64,000 nucleotides of DNA from Hibiscus mutabilis (Eukaryota > Streptophyta > Magnoliopsida > Malvales > Malvaceae): contig JAGYYJ010000508.1 of NCBI GenBank assembly GCA_019671005.1, forward strand, positions 1 through 64,000, given 5' to 3'. The position numbers were made by a program, and so were the translations under genes. Each line of letters starts with the position of its first letter. Position 1 is the stretch's first letter. Positions 52,538-64,000 of the stretch are shown one piece after another. The notes beneath the pieces are model-generated. The model saw nothing but the letters and a program-made list of their open reading frames with translations. It did not search any database and was not told the origin of the DNA.

Positions 52538-54690
52538 ATGGAGACTGCAATTGTTCCCGTTACCATGCCTGATACACCTATTACTACTATTGAGAACGGT
52601 GAGCCACTTGGTTCTGAAGTACAGCTGAATAAACGGAAGAGGAAGAAGTCTATTGTCTGGGATTATTTTTCTGAGGAGATTGTCGGAGATGGATGTGTCA
52701 GGGCCTTCTGTAATCAGTGCAAGAAATCATTTGCTTACATTAGTGGTACCAAGGTAGCTGGAACTAGCCACCTCAAGAGACACATTGCATTGGGTATCTG
52801 CCCTGTAAGTCGTCAGAGAAATCAGCAGACACCGGACCCCAAAACTGGTAATACCATTGATGAACCACGGAAAAGACAACGGACAACTCATAGAATTGCA
52901 AACATCCCTTTTAACCAGGAAAACTGCAACCATGAGATAGCTAAGATGATCATAATGCATGAGTATCCCCTCCACATTGTGGAACACTCTGGTTTTATTG
53001 ATTTTGTGCGGACTCTTCAGCCTCAGTTCAATATGGTGAGTTTCAACACTATTCAAGGAGATTGTGTTGCTATATACTTGAAAGAGAAGCAGCGTCTTCT
53101 CAATTTTATCAATGAAATTCCAGGCCGGGTCAGCCTTACATTGGATTTTTGGATTTCAAATCAAACTGTGGGCTATGTTTTTCTAAGAGGACAATTCATT
53201 GATACTGAATGGAATTTGCATCGCTGCCTGCTTAATGTAGTCACAGTACCTTCTCCTGATTCAGACAGTGCCTTACAGCAAGCTGTTGTTTCTTGTCTAT
53301 CTGATTGGTATTTGGAGAACAGGCTATTTACCCTTACTCTTGATCAGTCTTTCTCAAACGAAAACATGAATGAAAGCCTAAGAGCTCTGTTTTCTGTCAG
53401 GTATCCTTATATGCTTCATGGTCAGTTATTGATTGGGAATTGCTTTGCTCGTGTTATAAGTCTTCTTGCACAAGAGGCACTATGGGCTTTGGGGGAAACT
53501 GTGAAGAAAATCCGAGAAAGTGTTAAGTTTGTGAAAACTTCAGATACTCATGAAGAGACATTTTTCCATCTAAAGGAAAAACTTAAAGAACATAGCTTGA
53601 AAGAGATGGTCATCGATGACCAAACAAAATGGAACACGACATATGAGATGTTGGTGGCTGCCTGTGAACTAAAGCAGGTATTTCTTTTCTTGGAGACCTG
53701 CATTCCCGATTATAACATAGCCCCATCAATGGATGATTGGAAACAAATAGAAATTCTCTGCACATACCTGAATCTTTTTTTCGATGCTGTCAGTATTTTA
53801 ACTGCCCAAGCATACCCGACTGCCAACGCATTCTATCATGAAGTGTCAAAAGTTCAATTAGAGTTGACGCATGCCTCAATGAGCAATGACCCATTTATCA
53901 GCAGCTTGACCAAGCCTTTGAAGGAGAAGTTTGATAGATACTGGAGTGACTGCTTCTTAGTTTTGGCAATTGCCGTGGTAATGGATCCAAGGTTCAAAAT
54001 GAAACTTGTTGAGTTTAGCTTCTCTAGGATATATGGTGATGATGCTGATATGTGGGTTAAGATTGTTGATGATGGGATTCATGAGTTGTACCTTGAATAT
54101 ACCACACAAGAAGTTCATCCACCTGAAACATTTGCCGAAGAACGGAATGAAAGCAGTATCCCTGAAGAGAATGGGAGCATCATCCCCAAAAATAAACCCC
54201 TGAAGATGGATACCTTGAAGGACTCCCCGAAGAAGGATACCTTAAAGAAGGGCCGTGTCAAGAAGTAGCTTGTCATGAAATGCCCCATCAGGAAGTTGCC
54301 TCTCAAGAAGTACCTTCTCAGGATCCCCTTATTTCTATTGGAGATGGACTTTCAGATTTTGATGTCTATATCTCTGAGATAGGTGATAGCCAGCAAATGA
54401 AATCAGAATTAGATCAATATCTCGAAGAGTCTCTATTGCCTCGGGAACAAGATTTCAATATTTTGAGCTGGTGGAAACTAAACAAGACAAAGTATCCCAT
54501 TCTCTGGAGGATGGCTTCTGACATTTTGTCAATTCCGTTTTCTACTGTTAGTCCCGATTCTGTTTTTGACACAGAGAGAAAAAAGATGGATAATTACCAC
54601 AGTTCACTACTGCCGGTAACACTTGAAGCTCTCATCTGCGCAAAGGATTGGCTTCAGTACGGAGGAATATCGCAGAGTTGCATGCAATAG
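52538..54690 (+). CDS. DAYSLEEPER-like BED zinc-finger protein derived from an hAT transposase, split by a frameshift
   Basis: A domesticated-type hAT transposase gene with no coding intron. A 5'-leader intron (51839-52523) ends 14 bp before the ATG at 52538. The first frame (52538-54268, 576 aa) has a nuclear-localisation-like KRKRKK, a BED finger (C58, C61, H78, H82; WDYF before, HLKRH at the end) and hAT core motifs LTLDFWISNQTVGY, LTLDQSF, KIRESVKFVK, KWNTTYEML and DPRFKMKL. The second frame (to 54690) carries the hAT C-terminal dimerisation domain: WWKLNKTKYPILWRMASDIL, then PFSTVSPDSVFDTERKK and LEALICAKDWLQ. The frames overlap in 54193-54265, within a repetitive EGYL/EG-LP-coding stretch, and differ by one base. 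The split is either a mutation or a sequence error. A TATA box and leader intron suggest a host gene rather than a free transposon; no terminal inverted repeats were seen. Confidence 0.85.
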
Positions 54691-56109
54691 TGAAGATGGA
54701 GTTCTAGATTGCCTGATTTGTTTTCAGTCATCTTTTGCAGGGTATGGTAGGGTCTCATGACAGTATAATTCCTCTTCCCCTCATATGTTATTTAGATGTT
54801 TTAGAGGATCATTGTTAGTTAAGTGGATCAATTTTTCTTTTGATTCACAGAATTTTCTACATGTGTTTGTTAAGCTCCAATTGTTTGATTCGTTTCCTTC
54901 CTTTGATAACAGATGTATGGATGTATATCTAACCAACATGTTTAATGTTTTGCCGGTAATTGGCATTTGGCAACCCGGTCAGAGCTGTTTTCCAACTAGT
55001 CCTGCAAATCATCTTATTCTTAAGACATCTCAACGGTAATCATTTTGTCCATTTATGTTTCAGTGCTCTGAATTTTATCTGATTGGATATCATATGGATG
55101 GTAATGATAATAATAGCTTCAATGACTTAAAGTCAAAACATACCCGGTGTTTGGTTGAATACTCCTTTGCGAATAAAAATTATTAAAAAATTAACGGTAA
55201 ACAATTTAAAATAATTTGACAGAATAATAAGTTAGTAAAAAATATTTTATATTTTATATAATTTTATCAAATTATTTTTTTAATTGATGTAACATTTTTT
55301 AAGTTAACACATTTGTCAAATCATTTTAAGCTATTTACTGTCATTTGACTGACAATTTTCATCCGCATAGAAGTTATTTTAGCCCAATTTTCATCCGCAT
55401 AAAAGTCACTTTAGCCCAAAAGTTTAATTGTTTAAAAAAAAATAGAGGCCAAAATAACTATTTAATTAAGCGTAAGAAACATTTTTTTGCCTTTATCCCT
55501 TAAAATTATCATGTTTTACCTTTGGAGTTAATACACTTTAAAAAAATATACATGTATTCTAAAAACTCGTAAAAATCATTAAAATATCTAAATTTTTTCA
55601 GAAAGTACAATTTTTTAAAATATATATATATATATATAGAACTCCAAATTCTGTTAAAGACAAATTTAATGAGATATATTAGATATATATTCTAAAATAT
55701 AGAAAAATATTTTAAAATTTTCTAGAAAATATATGATTACTAAAAATACAAATATATATGTATAAATTCAGAATTATGTTTGAAAACAAAATTTTATTTA
55801 GTTTCTTTCTTTCTTTCAAAAATTTGTTATTTTTATGACGGTTCTTCACATTTTTGTAGACAAGTGATCAACATGCTTTTTAACAAATGCTAAAATCACT
55901 TTTTGGTACTTCAAGTATTCTATCAATTCTGAAAGTGCTTTGATATGCAACATATGCTTCAGAGTTCAGACGACTAAGAAGTTTTCTGGGATTTAATGGT
56001 TAAATGGAGTAAACTATACTTGCAAATTACTACTTGGGTTAAAAAAGACTTCAAATATACCATCAGTTCAAAGAACTAAAGTAGCTAGTAATGGTAAATT
56101 GATTAAGTT
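54691..56109. other. Intergenic between convergent BED/hAT and HUS1 genes
   Basis: AT-rich. It includes a 32-bp tandem pair at 55353-55416 (CAATTTTCATCCGCATA, twice) and a TATA run near 55622. No gene is seen. Confidence 0.5.
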
Positions 56110-57069
56110 TCAACTGGACCCTGGGTCAAGTACAGGAAGCCTGCAATGTAGACTGATCGATTTATCAGTTTGATGCGTACCAGGAATGAAGAACTGGAAT
56201 ATCACGGTCAAACAAGAGCCCTGCGATGCAATCCCGTAAAATGTACAGTCCGGCTTCGCCAGGTGACACTGGAGGCTCCTAGAGAAGTGCTTTACACTCA
56301 CTTGAACACGCTGTGCGTCTCCCCTCGAAATTGCCCTCTCCGACCGAGTCTGAGCACTCAGATTCCTATCATCAGATGGAGATTCAGCTTGTTCTCCAAT
56401 AACCAACAATTTACGAAACTCCGCACCAAGTGTGATCAAAGTTGTTGAGATTTGCACATGTAGATCTCCATACTTGCTTATAGTGACATTTAGCAAATCG
56501 CCAACATGCTTCATCCGTTCCACAAAGTTCTGCAATTGATTCAGGTCTGGAACTTGAACCAGAGTCTGAGGCAGATCTTGTGCCAGATCAAGTGCAGTTT
56601 GAAGCTCAAGCACTTCAGCCCTAGACAAAGGTTTCGATATTGGTACATCCTGAACGACGGCAGACTTATAACCCTTGGTTTCAAAGGTAAGAAAAGGCAT
56701 TGGCTGTGTACAATTGAGGGGCAACTTCTTGACCAACTTAATTTGAAGACGGTTGGCAGTAGGCCCATTACCAAATTCAGTACAAATGCTTACACTACTC
56801 CGAACAGCACGGAGCAAAAGCGATACATCAATTGCAAAAGCAATGCGGTCCTCATTCTGACTCGAGATGCGATAGTCATCAAAGAGAGCTTGCTTGCGAA
56901 ACTGTGCAATGCACTGAACCCCATCGCCATTAAGAAGGTTGTGAAGAAAGATAGCATGGTCTCGGGTAAGAAATAAGTGGCATATCTTGCCCATTTTGTC
57001 TAAGGCTGGTAGAAACCTCCTTTCTAAGAGACTCACTCCATGTTCAGTCAGAAATGCCTTAAACTTCAT
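56110..57069 (-). CDS. HUS1: HUS1, subunit of the 9-1-1 checkpoint clamp
   Basis: Ring-shaped sliding-clamp subunit that with RAD9 and RAD1 loads at DNA damage and activates the checkpoint kinase. One uninterrupted exon of 319 aa. I chose the ATG at 57069 because MKFKAFLTEHGVSLLERRF is the conserved family start; the longer frame begins upstream at a non-ATG codon within a likely 5'-leader intron acceptor. Conserved blocks: KICHLFLTRDHAIFLHNLL, ALFDDYRISSQNEDRIAFAI, LLLRAVRSSVSICTE, QIKLVKKLP, PMPFLTFETKGYKSAVVQDV, GDLHVQISTTLITLGAEFRK, ISRGDAQRVQVSVKHFSRSL and ISLHCRLPVLDPGSS. A 5'-leader exon probably lies at about 57650-57700, ending CGCAAAAG before GTAAGC. Length matches other plant HUS1 proteins. 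The frame is intact. Confidence 0.95.
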   Translation of the reverse strand: MKFKAFLTEHGVSLLERRFLPALDKMGKICHLFLTRDHAIFLHNLLNGDGVQCIAQFRKQALFDDYRISSQNEDRIAFAIDVSLLLRAVRSSVSICTEFGNGPTANRLQIKLVKKLPLNCTQPMPFLTFETKGYKSAVVQDVPISKPLSRAEVLELQTALDLAQDLPQTLVQVPDLNQLQNFVERMKHVGDLLNVTISKYGDLHVQISTTLITLGAEFRKLLVIGEQAESPSDDRNLSAQTRSERAISRGDAQRVQVSVKHFSRSLQCHLAKPDCTFYGIASQGSCLTVIFQFFIPGTHQTDKSISLHCRLPVLDPGSS

Positions 57070-57726
57070 ATCAGCCTTCCACTTTTCTAGCAAAAGGGTT
57101 AACTTCGTTAATACTTAGCACTGTGTAGTTCTAGTTCAGCAGATATAATCACATAAAAACTTTTCAAATTCAATAAATACAGTGCTAAACGGTTGTGTTC
57201 ATAAATGGCTATCAATTTATATGATAATAGCTAAAACCTCATTGCAGAAAATTTTCAATCATAGTTCACAAAGGAAGGCTAAATCTGTGTCTTTTAAACT
57301 AGGGAAATTTTATCCCAAACCCATTTCATATGGCAAATTAATATTAGCAGCTTTCGACGGAAAATGGAATACACAAAATTTCCAGAAATATAAAAAAAAC
57401 CTTAAAAATCAAGAAAAATAAAGAAATGACCAGATAAGAGTTATTTTGCAAATTAATTGAAGTTTAATTCCAACAGAGCTACTGAATTTGAAAGAAATCC
57501 CTCAAACTCTTCCCATTTTTAGCCGTTTAACCTCGTGTTTGAATACTTACTATCTTTTCCTATTGATACAGAACCCGCAAGAATAAGAACCGATTTCCTT
57601 CATTTTCTCAGGAAACAAGCGTAAAGATTTGGGAGAGGGAGAGCTTACCTTTTGCGAAATAGAAGATCGCGCCAAACTTTGTGGAGTTCTTGAAATGCAG
57701 GAGGGAAATGAAACAAAGGGTAAAGC

Positions 57727-57734
57727 AATTTATA
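57727..57734 (-). promoter_or_regulatory. Candidate TATA box of HUS1
   Basis: TATAAATT on the minus strand, about 30 bp before the putative non-coding first exon. Confidence 0.4.
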
Positions 57735-59969
57735 TCTCTTTTTTTTCTTCAAAAAAAAAATCTCGCCTGGGCGGAATTTGGAACTAGGGGCGGACATTCA
57801 ATTGAGTTTAATAAAATAACTTGTACGAGCGAATTGATAAATTTTATTTTATAATTTAAATTTTATTTAAGACGAGTTTATAAAATTTGAGTCGTCAAGT
57901 TAAATTGTTCGAATTTTTATTCAAATTTAATCGTAAATAATGTCATGACACTAATTAATTTTAATTTAAATAAATTTTTATAACTATGTACATTGTACAT
58001 ATATAGTATCTTCGTATTTTTTTCATATGTGATATAAATATATTAGACAATGTTGAGACACTCAACTCAAACTTGAAAATATATTTATTAATTATTAAAA
58101 GTTTTGAGTTATTTGAATCTTTATTTTATAATTCAATTTTTTTTTTTAATTTTTTCGAGTAGAGTAAAGATGTATCGAGTGTTTTCACGTCAAATCAAGT
58201 TGAATCATTCAAATTTTCAAATCGAGTCGAATTTTACACACTCATAATTAAAATTCCAATATTGGCCTTTTGTTTCTCCCTCTCACTCCATTACAAGCAA
58301 GAATTTCAGAAACTGGGCCAATCATCGAATTGATCAGGGCATTGATTCTTGATTCAACCGTCCAGTAGGTCCAGTGAAGCTTAATGTTATATTAGGACTT
58401 AAATAACAAATTAACTCTTAAACCCTATACTCCTCATGTACCCATATTATCTCTTATTGATTTTTTAAAACTTAATTTCTTTAAGTTTTGACCATGATTG
58501 TTTTAACTAAATTAATTTTATAAAATATATATTTAAAAATGATGAAAGTTTTTAAAATATTTTTGTTGAAATAAATATTTAAATATAATAATTTAAGAGA
58601 AAAATATTTTTAGACTTATTTAAATATTATAAAAATAAGTCAAAGTCCAATAAATTTAAGAAATATGTTTCAAAGTTTATGGGTTATTAATTGTTTTATA
58701 ATTATACAAGTTTTTTAGTTTATTAAAATATTTTAAAATGTCAAAAATATTTTTAAAGATTTTTAAAAAATATGAGAAACATTATCCGACATTATTTGTG
58801 AATAGAGAGCAATGTACACTTTGTTTACGTAACGTAAAGATCAAAAGAATATAGTCATTCATTGTATATTTGTTATTTCTTTAGTAAGTCAAATTTTAGT
58901 AAGTCAAAATTTTGTAAACATCCACCTAGGGAGGTAATTTTGTTTACAAATGTCAAGACCTTATTGTTGAGCGATATGTTCTAGTTGAGCCTTAGAAAAA
59001 TTAGGGAGGTTGTATGTTAGCCTTTGAAAAGATAGTGACGTAAATGTTATTTTTTGTCTTCAAAAGAAAGAATTCTTAGTGAATTAGTAAATCTTTAGCG
59101 TTGATAGTTAAAGTAGTAGATGTATATTTTGATTGAGAAGGTCGAACCACTCTAAAATCGATTGTGACAATTTTTTTTGCTTCTCAAATTCAACAAGTTT
59201 TTACATCTTTCATTTTCAACAAGAGACCTTTACACATTTTTTATATTTTATTAATAATAAATTTTAAATAATAATGAGCGATTTTTTTTTGAAAAATAAC
59301 TTTTGAAAAGTTAATAAGAGAATATTTTAGTAGTGGAGAGATATTTTTTTGTTTTTAATTTTTTTTTAAAAACAAATTGTAAAAATTATTTCTACCTAAA
59401 CTTTATTTCTAGTTATTTAAGTTCAAAAAATATTTCAACCAATAAGACGTTGACACATCACAAATATTTTTTGACTAAAAGATAATTTAAGGACTAAAAC
59501 AAAAAATAACATAATTTAGATACTTATTTTAACCTTAAAATAATTTAAATACTTAAAATGATCAAAAAAAAATAATTTAAATATTTATTTTGAAAAAATA
59601 ATTTAAAAACTAAAAGCAAAAAAAAATTTTTTATTTAAGTCTTATATTAATACAAAAAATAAAATACAAATTAATATATTTGATTTGGTCCAATAATTAA
59701 TAGTGTGTTTATTTTTAAAGTGGCTTGAGTTCAAATTTTCTCGAAAAAAAAAAATCTTTAATTTTCCTCTCATATTCATAAATTAACTGTGTAATAAAGA
59801 ATTAACAAATTTGATAGGTCTTATCCCAAAACATAGAGTCAATTTTCTTAGGTAACAAAAGAATTTCAAAATATCCAAATACACCTTAAAGTCATTTTGT
59901 GATGTCCAAACACACTTTTATTATATTTGTTTTTATTGCAAAATTTGTTTTTATGAGAAATATTAGAAT

Positions 59970-62830
59970 TTTTTTATGTAAATTTTAATTTACACATGCT
60001 TTTAAATTTAATGTTATGGATTTAATTTAGGATTTAAGAGTTTAAGATGTAGGTTTTATAATTTAAATTTTTAAGAATATAGTTTATAATTTAGAGTTTA
60101 AATTTAAATTTTAAACAAAATTTATATAATTTCCACATAATTTGTATATCAAAACATAACACATCTTTTATTTAGAGAAACTAATTTTAATGTTTCAGAA
60201 GAAAAAATATTTATATATACTTCATAATAAATTATTTTGTCTATTCATCATCATTATCATTTGAAGATAAAATATATAAAATATCATAAAAAATTGTAAT
60301 ATAAGACTTAATATCAAAATAAATGTCAAATTATACTATTTTTTGAAATATGTGCCTAATTTTTTAATTAAAATAAGTTTCCTAAGTTTTTTTATTATAA
60401 AAAATATGTGTTTCAATCGACTTTAAAAATAAAATTTTAAATACATATTCTAATTAAAAAAATTTAAACACTTATCTTAAAAAATGTATAATTTATTTTT
60501 AGTGAGGGTTGGCCATGAGACATTGCAGTAGCCAGTAATGACGTTCACCCAATGCCCACCATCCATAATTATAAATATATAAAAAATTATTAAAATTTAA
60601 TTATTCATTAATAGAGTCCACTCTATTTAATAAAATAAAAAAAATATATTTAAAATTTATTTTGTCTAGATATTAATAAATTGTAGGGTCACAATTCTTA
60701 ATTTAATGATAGTTTAATTTTTTAAATATTTGTTATTAGATGTCTATTTTTTAGTGCTTGTTATTTGGGGTATTTTTTAATATTTATTTTTAGATGCTCA
60801 ATTTTTTTCTAAATTTATTATTAGGGTCTAATTTTTTTCAATACTTGTTATTAGTGGTTCAATTTTTTCTAATATTTTTATAAATAGTATATTCTTAAAA
60901 TTCATTTTTTCAATATTTATTATTAAATATATACTCTTAAATTTTATTTTTTCAATACTTATTATTAGTTGCCTAATTTTTTAGTTTGTCTCGGGCCACC
61001 AAAATCTTAGGCCCCCTGATTTTTGTATATCAATTTACTTTGAAAATGGAAATGACATTTATTTTTCCTGCATTATTAATCTTAATTGAATCAGAATAAT
61101 ATCGTGATCCATACGATACGACTCAAAAGCTTTTAACTTTAATTTATTTGTGTAAACCCAAGTAATTTCAGTTGGAGTGCCCAATACTAATAATTATTAT
61201 ATTAATAATAATAAGTATTTTTTCTCAACTATCTAACTTATATATATATATATATAAATATATAATTGAATATGAACTTATATATATTTTTTGAATAGCT
61301 AACTTATATTTTTTATTAAAATAAATGTCTAAATTATTATTTTGTAACAATTTCAGCACTTGGATTAATTTTTCTTAGTGTCTAAATTATTTTTTATTAA
61401 AATAAGTATTTAAATTTCAGTGACACTGACGTCTCACTATTTTATTGATTAATTTTTTAAAACTGGAATAATAACTAAACGTAAAATGGTTATAAAATAA
61501 TAAAACTACTTAAAAAAGAGTCTTGAATTAAATCCAAGTTGACTAAATTAAAAAAAGACATTTTTTTTAAAAATAATGGTGTAATTGGCTTCAATAAAAA
61601 ATAACTGTATAAAGTTTGTTGTTTTTGAACTTTAAGTGCCTAAAGTATTTTTTTGTAAAAATAAGTGCTAAAATTTTAACAGTTTAAATTTTAGGTGCCC
61701 GACCGTTTAAAAAACTCGTTGCCCAATCAAAATACAGCGCATGACAGGAATATTGATTTTTTAAAATTTATATTTGAAAAAAAAACTTTAAAATTTATTT
61801 TTTAAATCACGAAATTTAAAAGAATATTATGGGTTAAAAATAAATTTAATTTAGGATTATAAGGTTTAGTCTGTCAAAAATCGACGGGATTTCTAATTTA
61901 GGATTTATTTTACGTTCAAGAGTTTATATGGGTTGAGAGAAATTTAGGGTTTAGGATTTATATTTTAAACAAGATTTGAGATTTTATTTTTTACATTTTA
62001 ATTTTTATAGTTTTTCTAAAACCTTTTAAATTATTAAAAATAAAAAGTTAATTAAAATAATTTGTAAATTAAAATATGAAATATGTCTAATTTTTATTGG
62101 TTAACGGATTTTTTAATTGTAGTTAATTATCAAGCACTTAAAATTCAAGTGGTTGAAACTTTAAGCATTCTTTTACAAAATAAATACTTTAGGTAACTAA
62201 ATTTCAAAAAAAAATATACTTTGAGAATTTTTTTCATTTAAGCCGGTGTAATTATACAACAATATACTTAAACTAAAAAGGAAATAAATTAATTTCATTT
62301 GTATTTTTATTCGAGTTAGTGAAACACCGATTAATTAGAGCTTAAACAACCCATTTTACACATGTTTGTCAAAATTTATAGGTTATAAATTTAATTTAGG
62401 ATTCATGGTTTAGGTCGTAAAGATTAGAATTTAAAATATAAGGTTAGATTTTTGATTAAGAGTTTAGAATTTATATTTTAAACAAGGTTTGCATGATTCT
62501 TTTACACAATTTGTATAAAGATAACATATCTTTTGTTTAGAAAAATTAATTTTAATATTTAAAAAAATATATTTATATAATTCATGATAAACTATTTTGT
62601 CTATTCATGAGCATTATATATGCACTATTTCATTTGAAAGAAAAACATATAAAATATCATAAAAAAGCATTTGTAATATAAGGTTTAATGTAGAAATAAG
62701 TGTTCGAATTATACATTTTTTTTCTGAGATAGATGTCTAATTTTTTTTGGCCAAAGTAAGTTTATCATTTGAATTTAGAACGAGTTAAAAATGAAATTTT
62801 AAACACTTATTTTAACAAAAAAAAAACGTA
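59970..62830 (+). repeat. Direct duplication, about 0.5 kb units ~2.4 kb apart
   Basis: 59970-60480 resembles 62350-62830. Landmarks in the same order: TTTACACATG, TTTAATTTAGGATT, TAAACAA, TTTGTATA, ATTTTGTCTATTCAT, TATAAAATATCATAAAAAA and GTAATATAAG. Divergence is considerable. Confidence 0.65.
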
Positions 62831-62849
62831 GGCACCTATCTCTAGGGGG

Positions 62850-63200
62850 TGTAAACGAGCGGACTCGATTTTGAATAATGCTGAACTCGACTCAGCTCGT
62901 TAAGAACTCGAGTTGAACTAGAGCTCGATTCAGATATTGACTGAGTCAAATTCGAGTAGCTCGCGATCTATCTCTTTTCTTTTACAACCCTAATAATAAT
63001 AATAATAATATTTAGTAAACATTATTATTATTATTATTATTATTACAGTTCACTATATTTAAAAAAAATAGTATTTATATTTTCGAGTAGCTCGTGAGTT
63101 TTTTGAGTCAGGTATCGAGTAGTTCATCTCGACTCATTAAGAACTAAAGCCGACTTCGAACTTGAGTCGAATTTTGAGCGAATTAAACTTAAATAACTCG
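62850..63200. repeat. CTCGAGTT-rich dispersed repeat with AAT/ATT core
   Basis: Many copies of ACTCGA, CTCGAGTT, GAGTCAAATTCGAGTAGCTC and related words flank the microsatellite pair (AAT)n at 62989-63010 and (ATT)n at 63021-63045, which are mutually inverted. A similar but weaker patch lies near 57800-58240. Confidence 0.6.
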
Positions 63201-64000
63201 TGATCAGTTTTATCTCACTTAAAATCCTATCTGTCCAGAATGTATATAATTTGAGCACTTAATAAGTTGTAATATAATTATGACAATATAAATATTTCAC
63301 AAGAATCCAAGGTAGCACCCACGGGCAGTGGTAGTTGATTATTCAAGATCCATCTTAATAAGCTGCCAAAATTAACAAAACAATACAAATAGAAAACCAA
63401 AAACCTATATTGTGTCCAACATAAGGTTGGAAATCTAAACCAAAAACTCTAAATTCGAACTGAATTATTGTACTTGGATAGCATATAATTTACATATTTA
63501 AAAATTGTGGTTCTTCAAACTGAATCAAATCGAATTTAAATTTTTATTCAGTTTATAATTATTTTTAAATATTTTATAATATAAAATAAATATTTTATAC
63601 TTAAAATTAGTGAAATAACTTAAACAATATTATACATTAATTTCATTAAAATTTTTATTTACTTTAAAATTTATTTTTTATTATTTTGAAAAAAATAAAA
63701 TTTTATAATATAAAAAATAAATATTTTTTTTTTATACTTAAAATTATTAAAACAAATTAAATTTTAAACTTAAACAATTTTACATCATACATTACATTTT
63801 ATTACTCTTTTACTTAAAAAAATTTGTTTTTTAAGAAATATTTATAAAAACACTCTAAAACTTTACTAGATACCGTTTAAAAGTTTTAAAATAAGTATAT
63901 TTTGCCAGTATAAAATAAAAAATCTTAAAATCTACAGTTAATAGAAAAAAATCAATAATCAAAATTAATTAAACCGAAAATAAGTAAATTGTTGCAAAAA

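Larger units (their letters stand above)
57740..64000. other. Gene-free, AT-rich repeat region
   Basis: No coding region is supported. It contains GAGTCG/CGAGT-rich patches near 57800-58240 and 62850-63200, an LTR-like relic near 59070-59180, worn telomere-like MITEs near 59975-60150 and 62350-62510, and AAT/ATT and TA microsatellites. Confidence 0.65.

Noticed and set aside
52727..53056. 109-codon antisense frame in the BED/hAT gene
   Set aside because: Shadow of the conserved plus-strand transposase-like frame.
54182..54200. Programmed -1 frameshift as the explanation of the split hAT gene
   Set aside because: CCCCAAAAATAAA looks slippery, but the -1 frame meets TAA at 54193 at once, and no proper X-XXY-YYZ heptamer lies in the overlap.
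56506..56976. 156-codon plus-strand frame opposite HUS1
   Set aside because: Antisense of a strongly conserved gene.

Overview
This is a 64 kb piece of an AT-rich plant nuclear genome. The evidence is split genes with GT-AG introns, plant-type proteins (a chloroplast-targeted type-A DnaJ, a RING-CH membrane E3 ligase, a DAYSLEEPER-type BED/hAT gene), and dense LTR-retrotransposon, MULE, SINE and MITE remains. It is a eudicot. My impression of Malvaceae (cotton-like) rests on remembered protein similarity and is inference only.

Layout. 118-1738 (-): 5' part of MED8, running off the left edge. 1.7-14.2 kb: transposon-rich accessory block holding (a) a spliced, stop-riddled pseudogene that joins an HMG-box to a MULE/Ulp1-associated domain (5778-6631), (b) a 3.7 kb LTR retrotransposon with gag and protease but no reverse transcriptase or integrase, inserted into that pseudogene (6632-10333), (c) a FAR1/MULE-like fragment, degenerate retroelement ORFs, two short-motif repeat patches and a truncated LTR end with its primer-binding site. 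16.46-20.88 kb (+): six-exon RING-CH E3 ligase gene. 21.6-25.2 kb: repeats including a 1.24 kb fold-back element with 9-bp target duplications. 26.19-27.27 kb (+): TPR gene with an in-frame TGA. 29.32-32.19 kb (-): CUE-domain ubiquitin-system gene, intact. 32.6-34.8 kb: MITE-like elements. 35.09-42.93 kb (+): chloroplast DnaJ gene with two frame-breaking lesions. 44.24-47.94 kb (+): unprocessed SRP54 pseudogene whose 3' end is repeated at 49.9-50.6 kb. 52.54-54.69 kb (+): BED/hAT DAYSLEEPER-like gene split by a frameshift. 56.11-57.07 kb (-): HUS1, intact single-exon CDS. 57.7-64 kb: AT-rich repeats, no gene seen.

The host genes are unrelated (transcription, ubiquitination, chaperone, SRP, DNA-damage clamp), as expected for plants; there is no operon. 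MED8, the RING-CH gene, the CUE gene and HUS1 have clean frames and splice phases. The TPR, DnaJ, SRP54 and hAT genes carry lesions, so gene decay after duplication and assembly error both need to be considered.

Most unusual items: the HMG-box/MULE-domain chimera whose intron phases still fit; the gag-protease-only retroelement; a 104-bp tandem duplication spanning a RING-CH exon-intron boundary; a probable 23-nt direct-repeat-mediated deletion in the DnaJ gene; and a recurrent MITE-like family whose interior is degenerate plant-telomere-like repeat. I found nothing I can defend as a wholly new molecular system.
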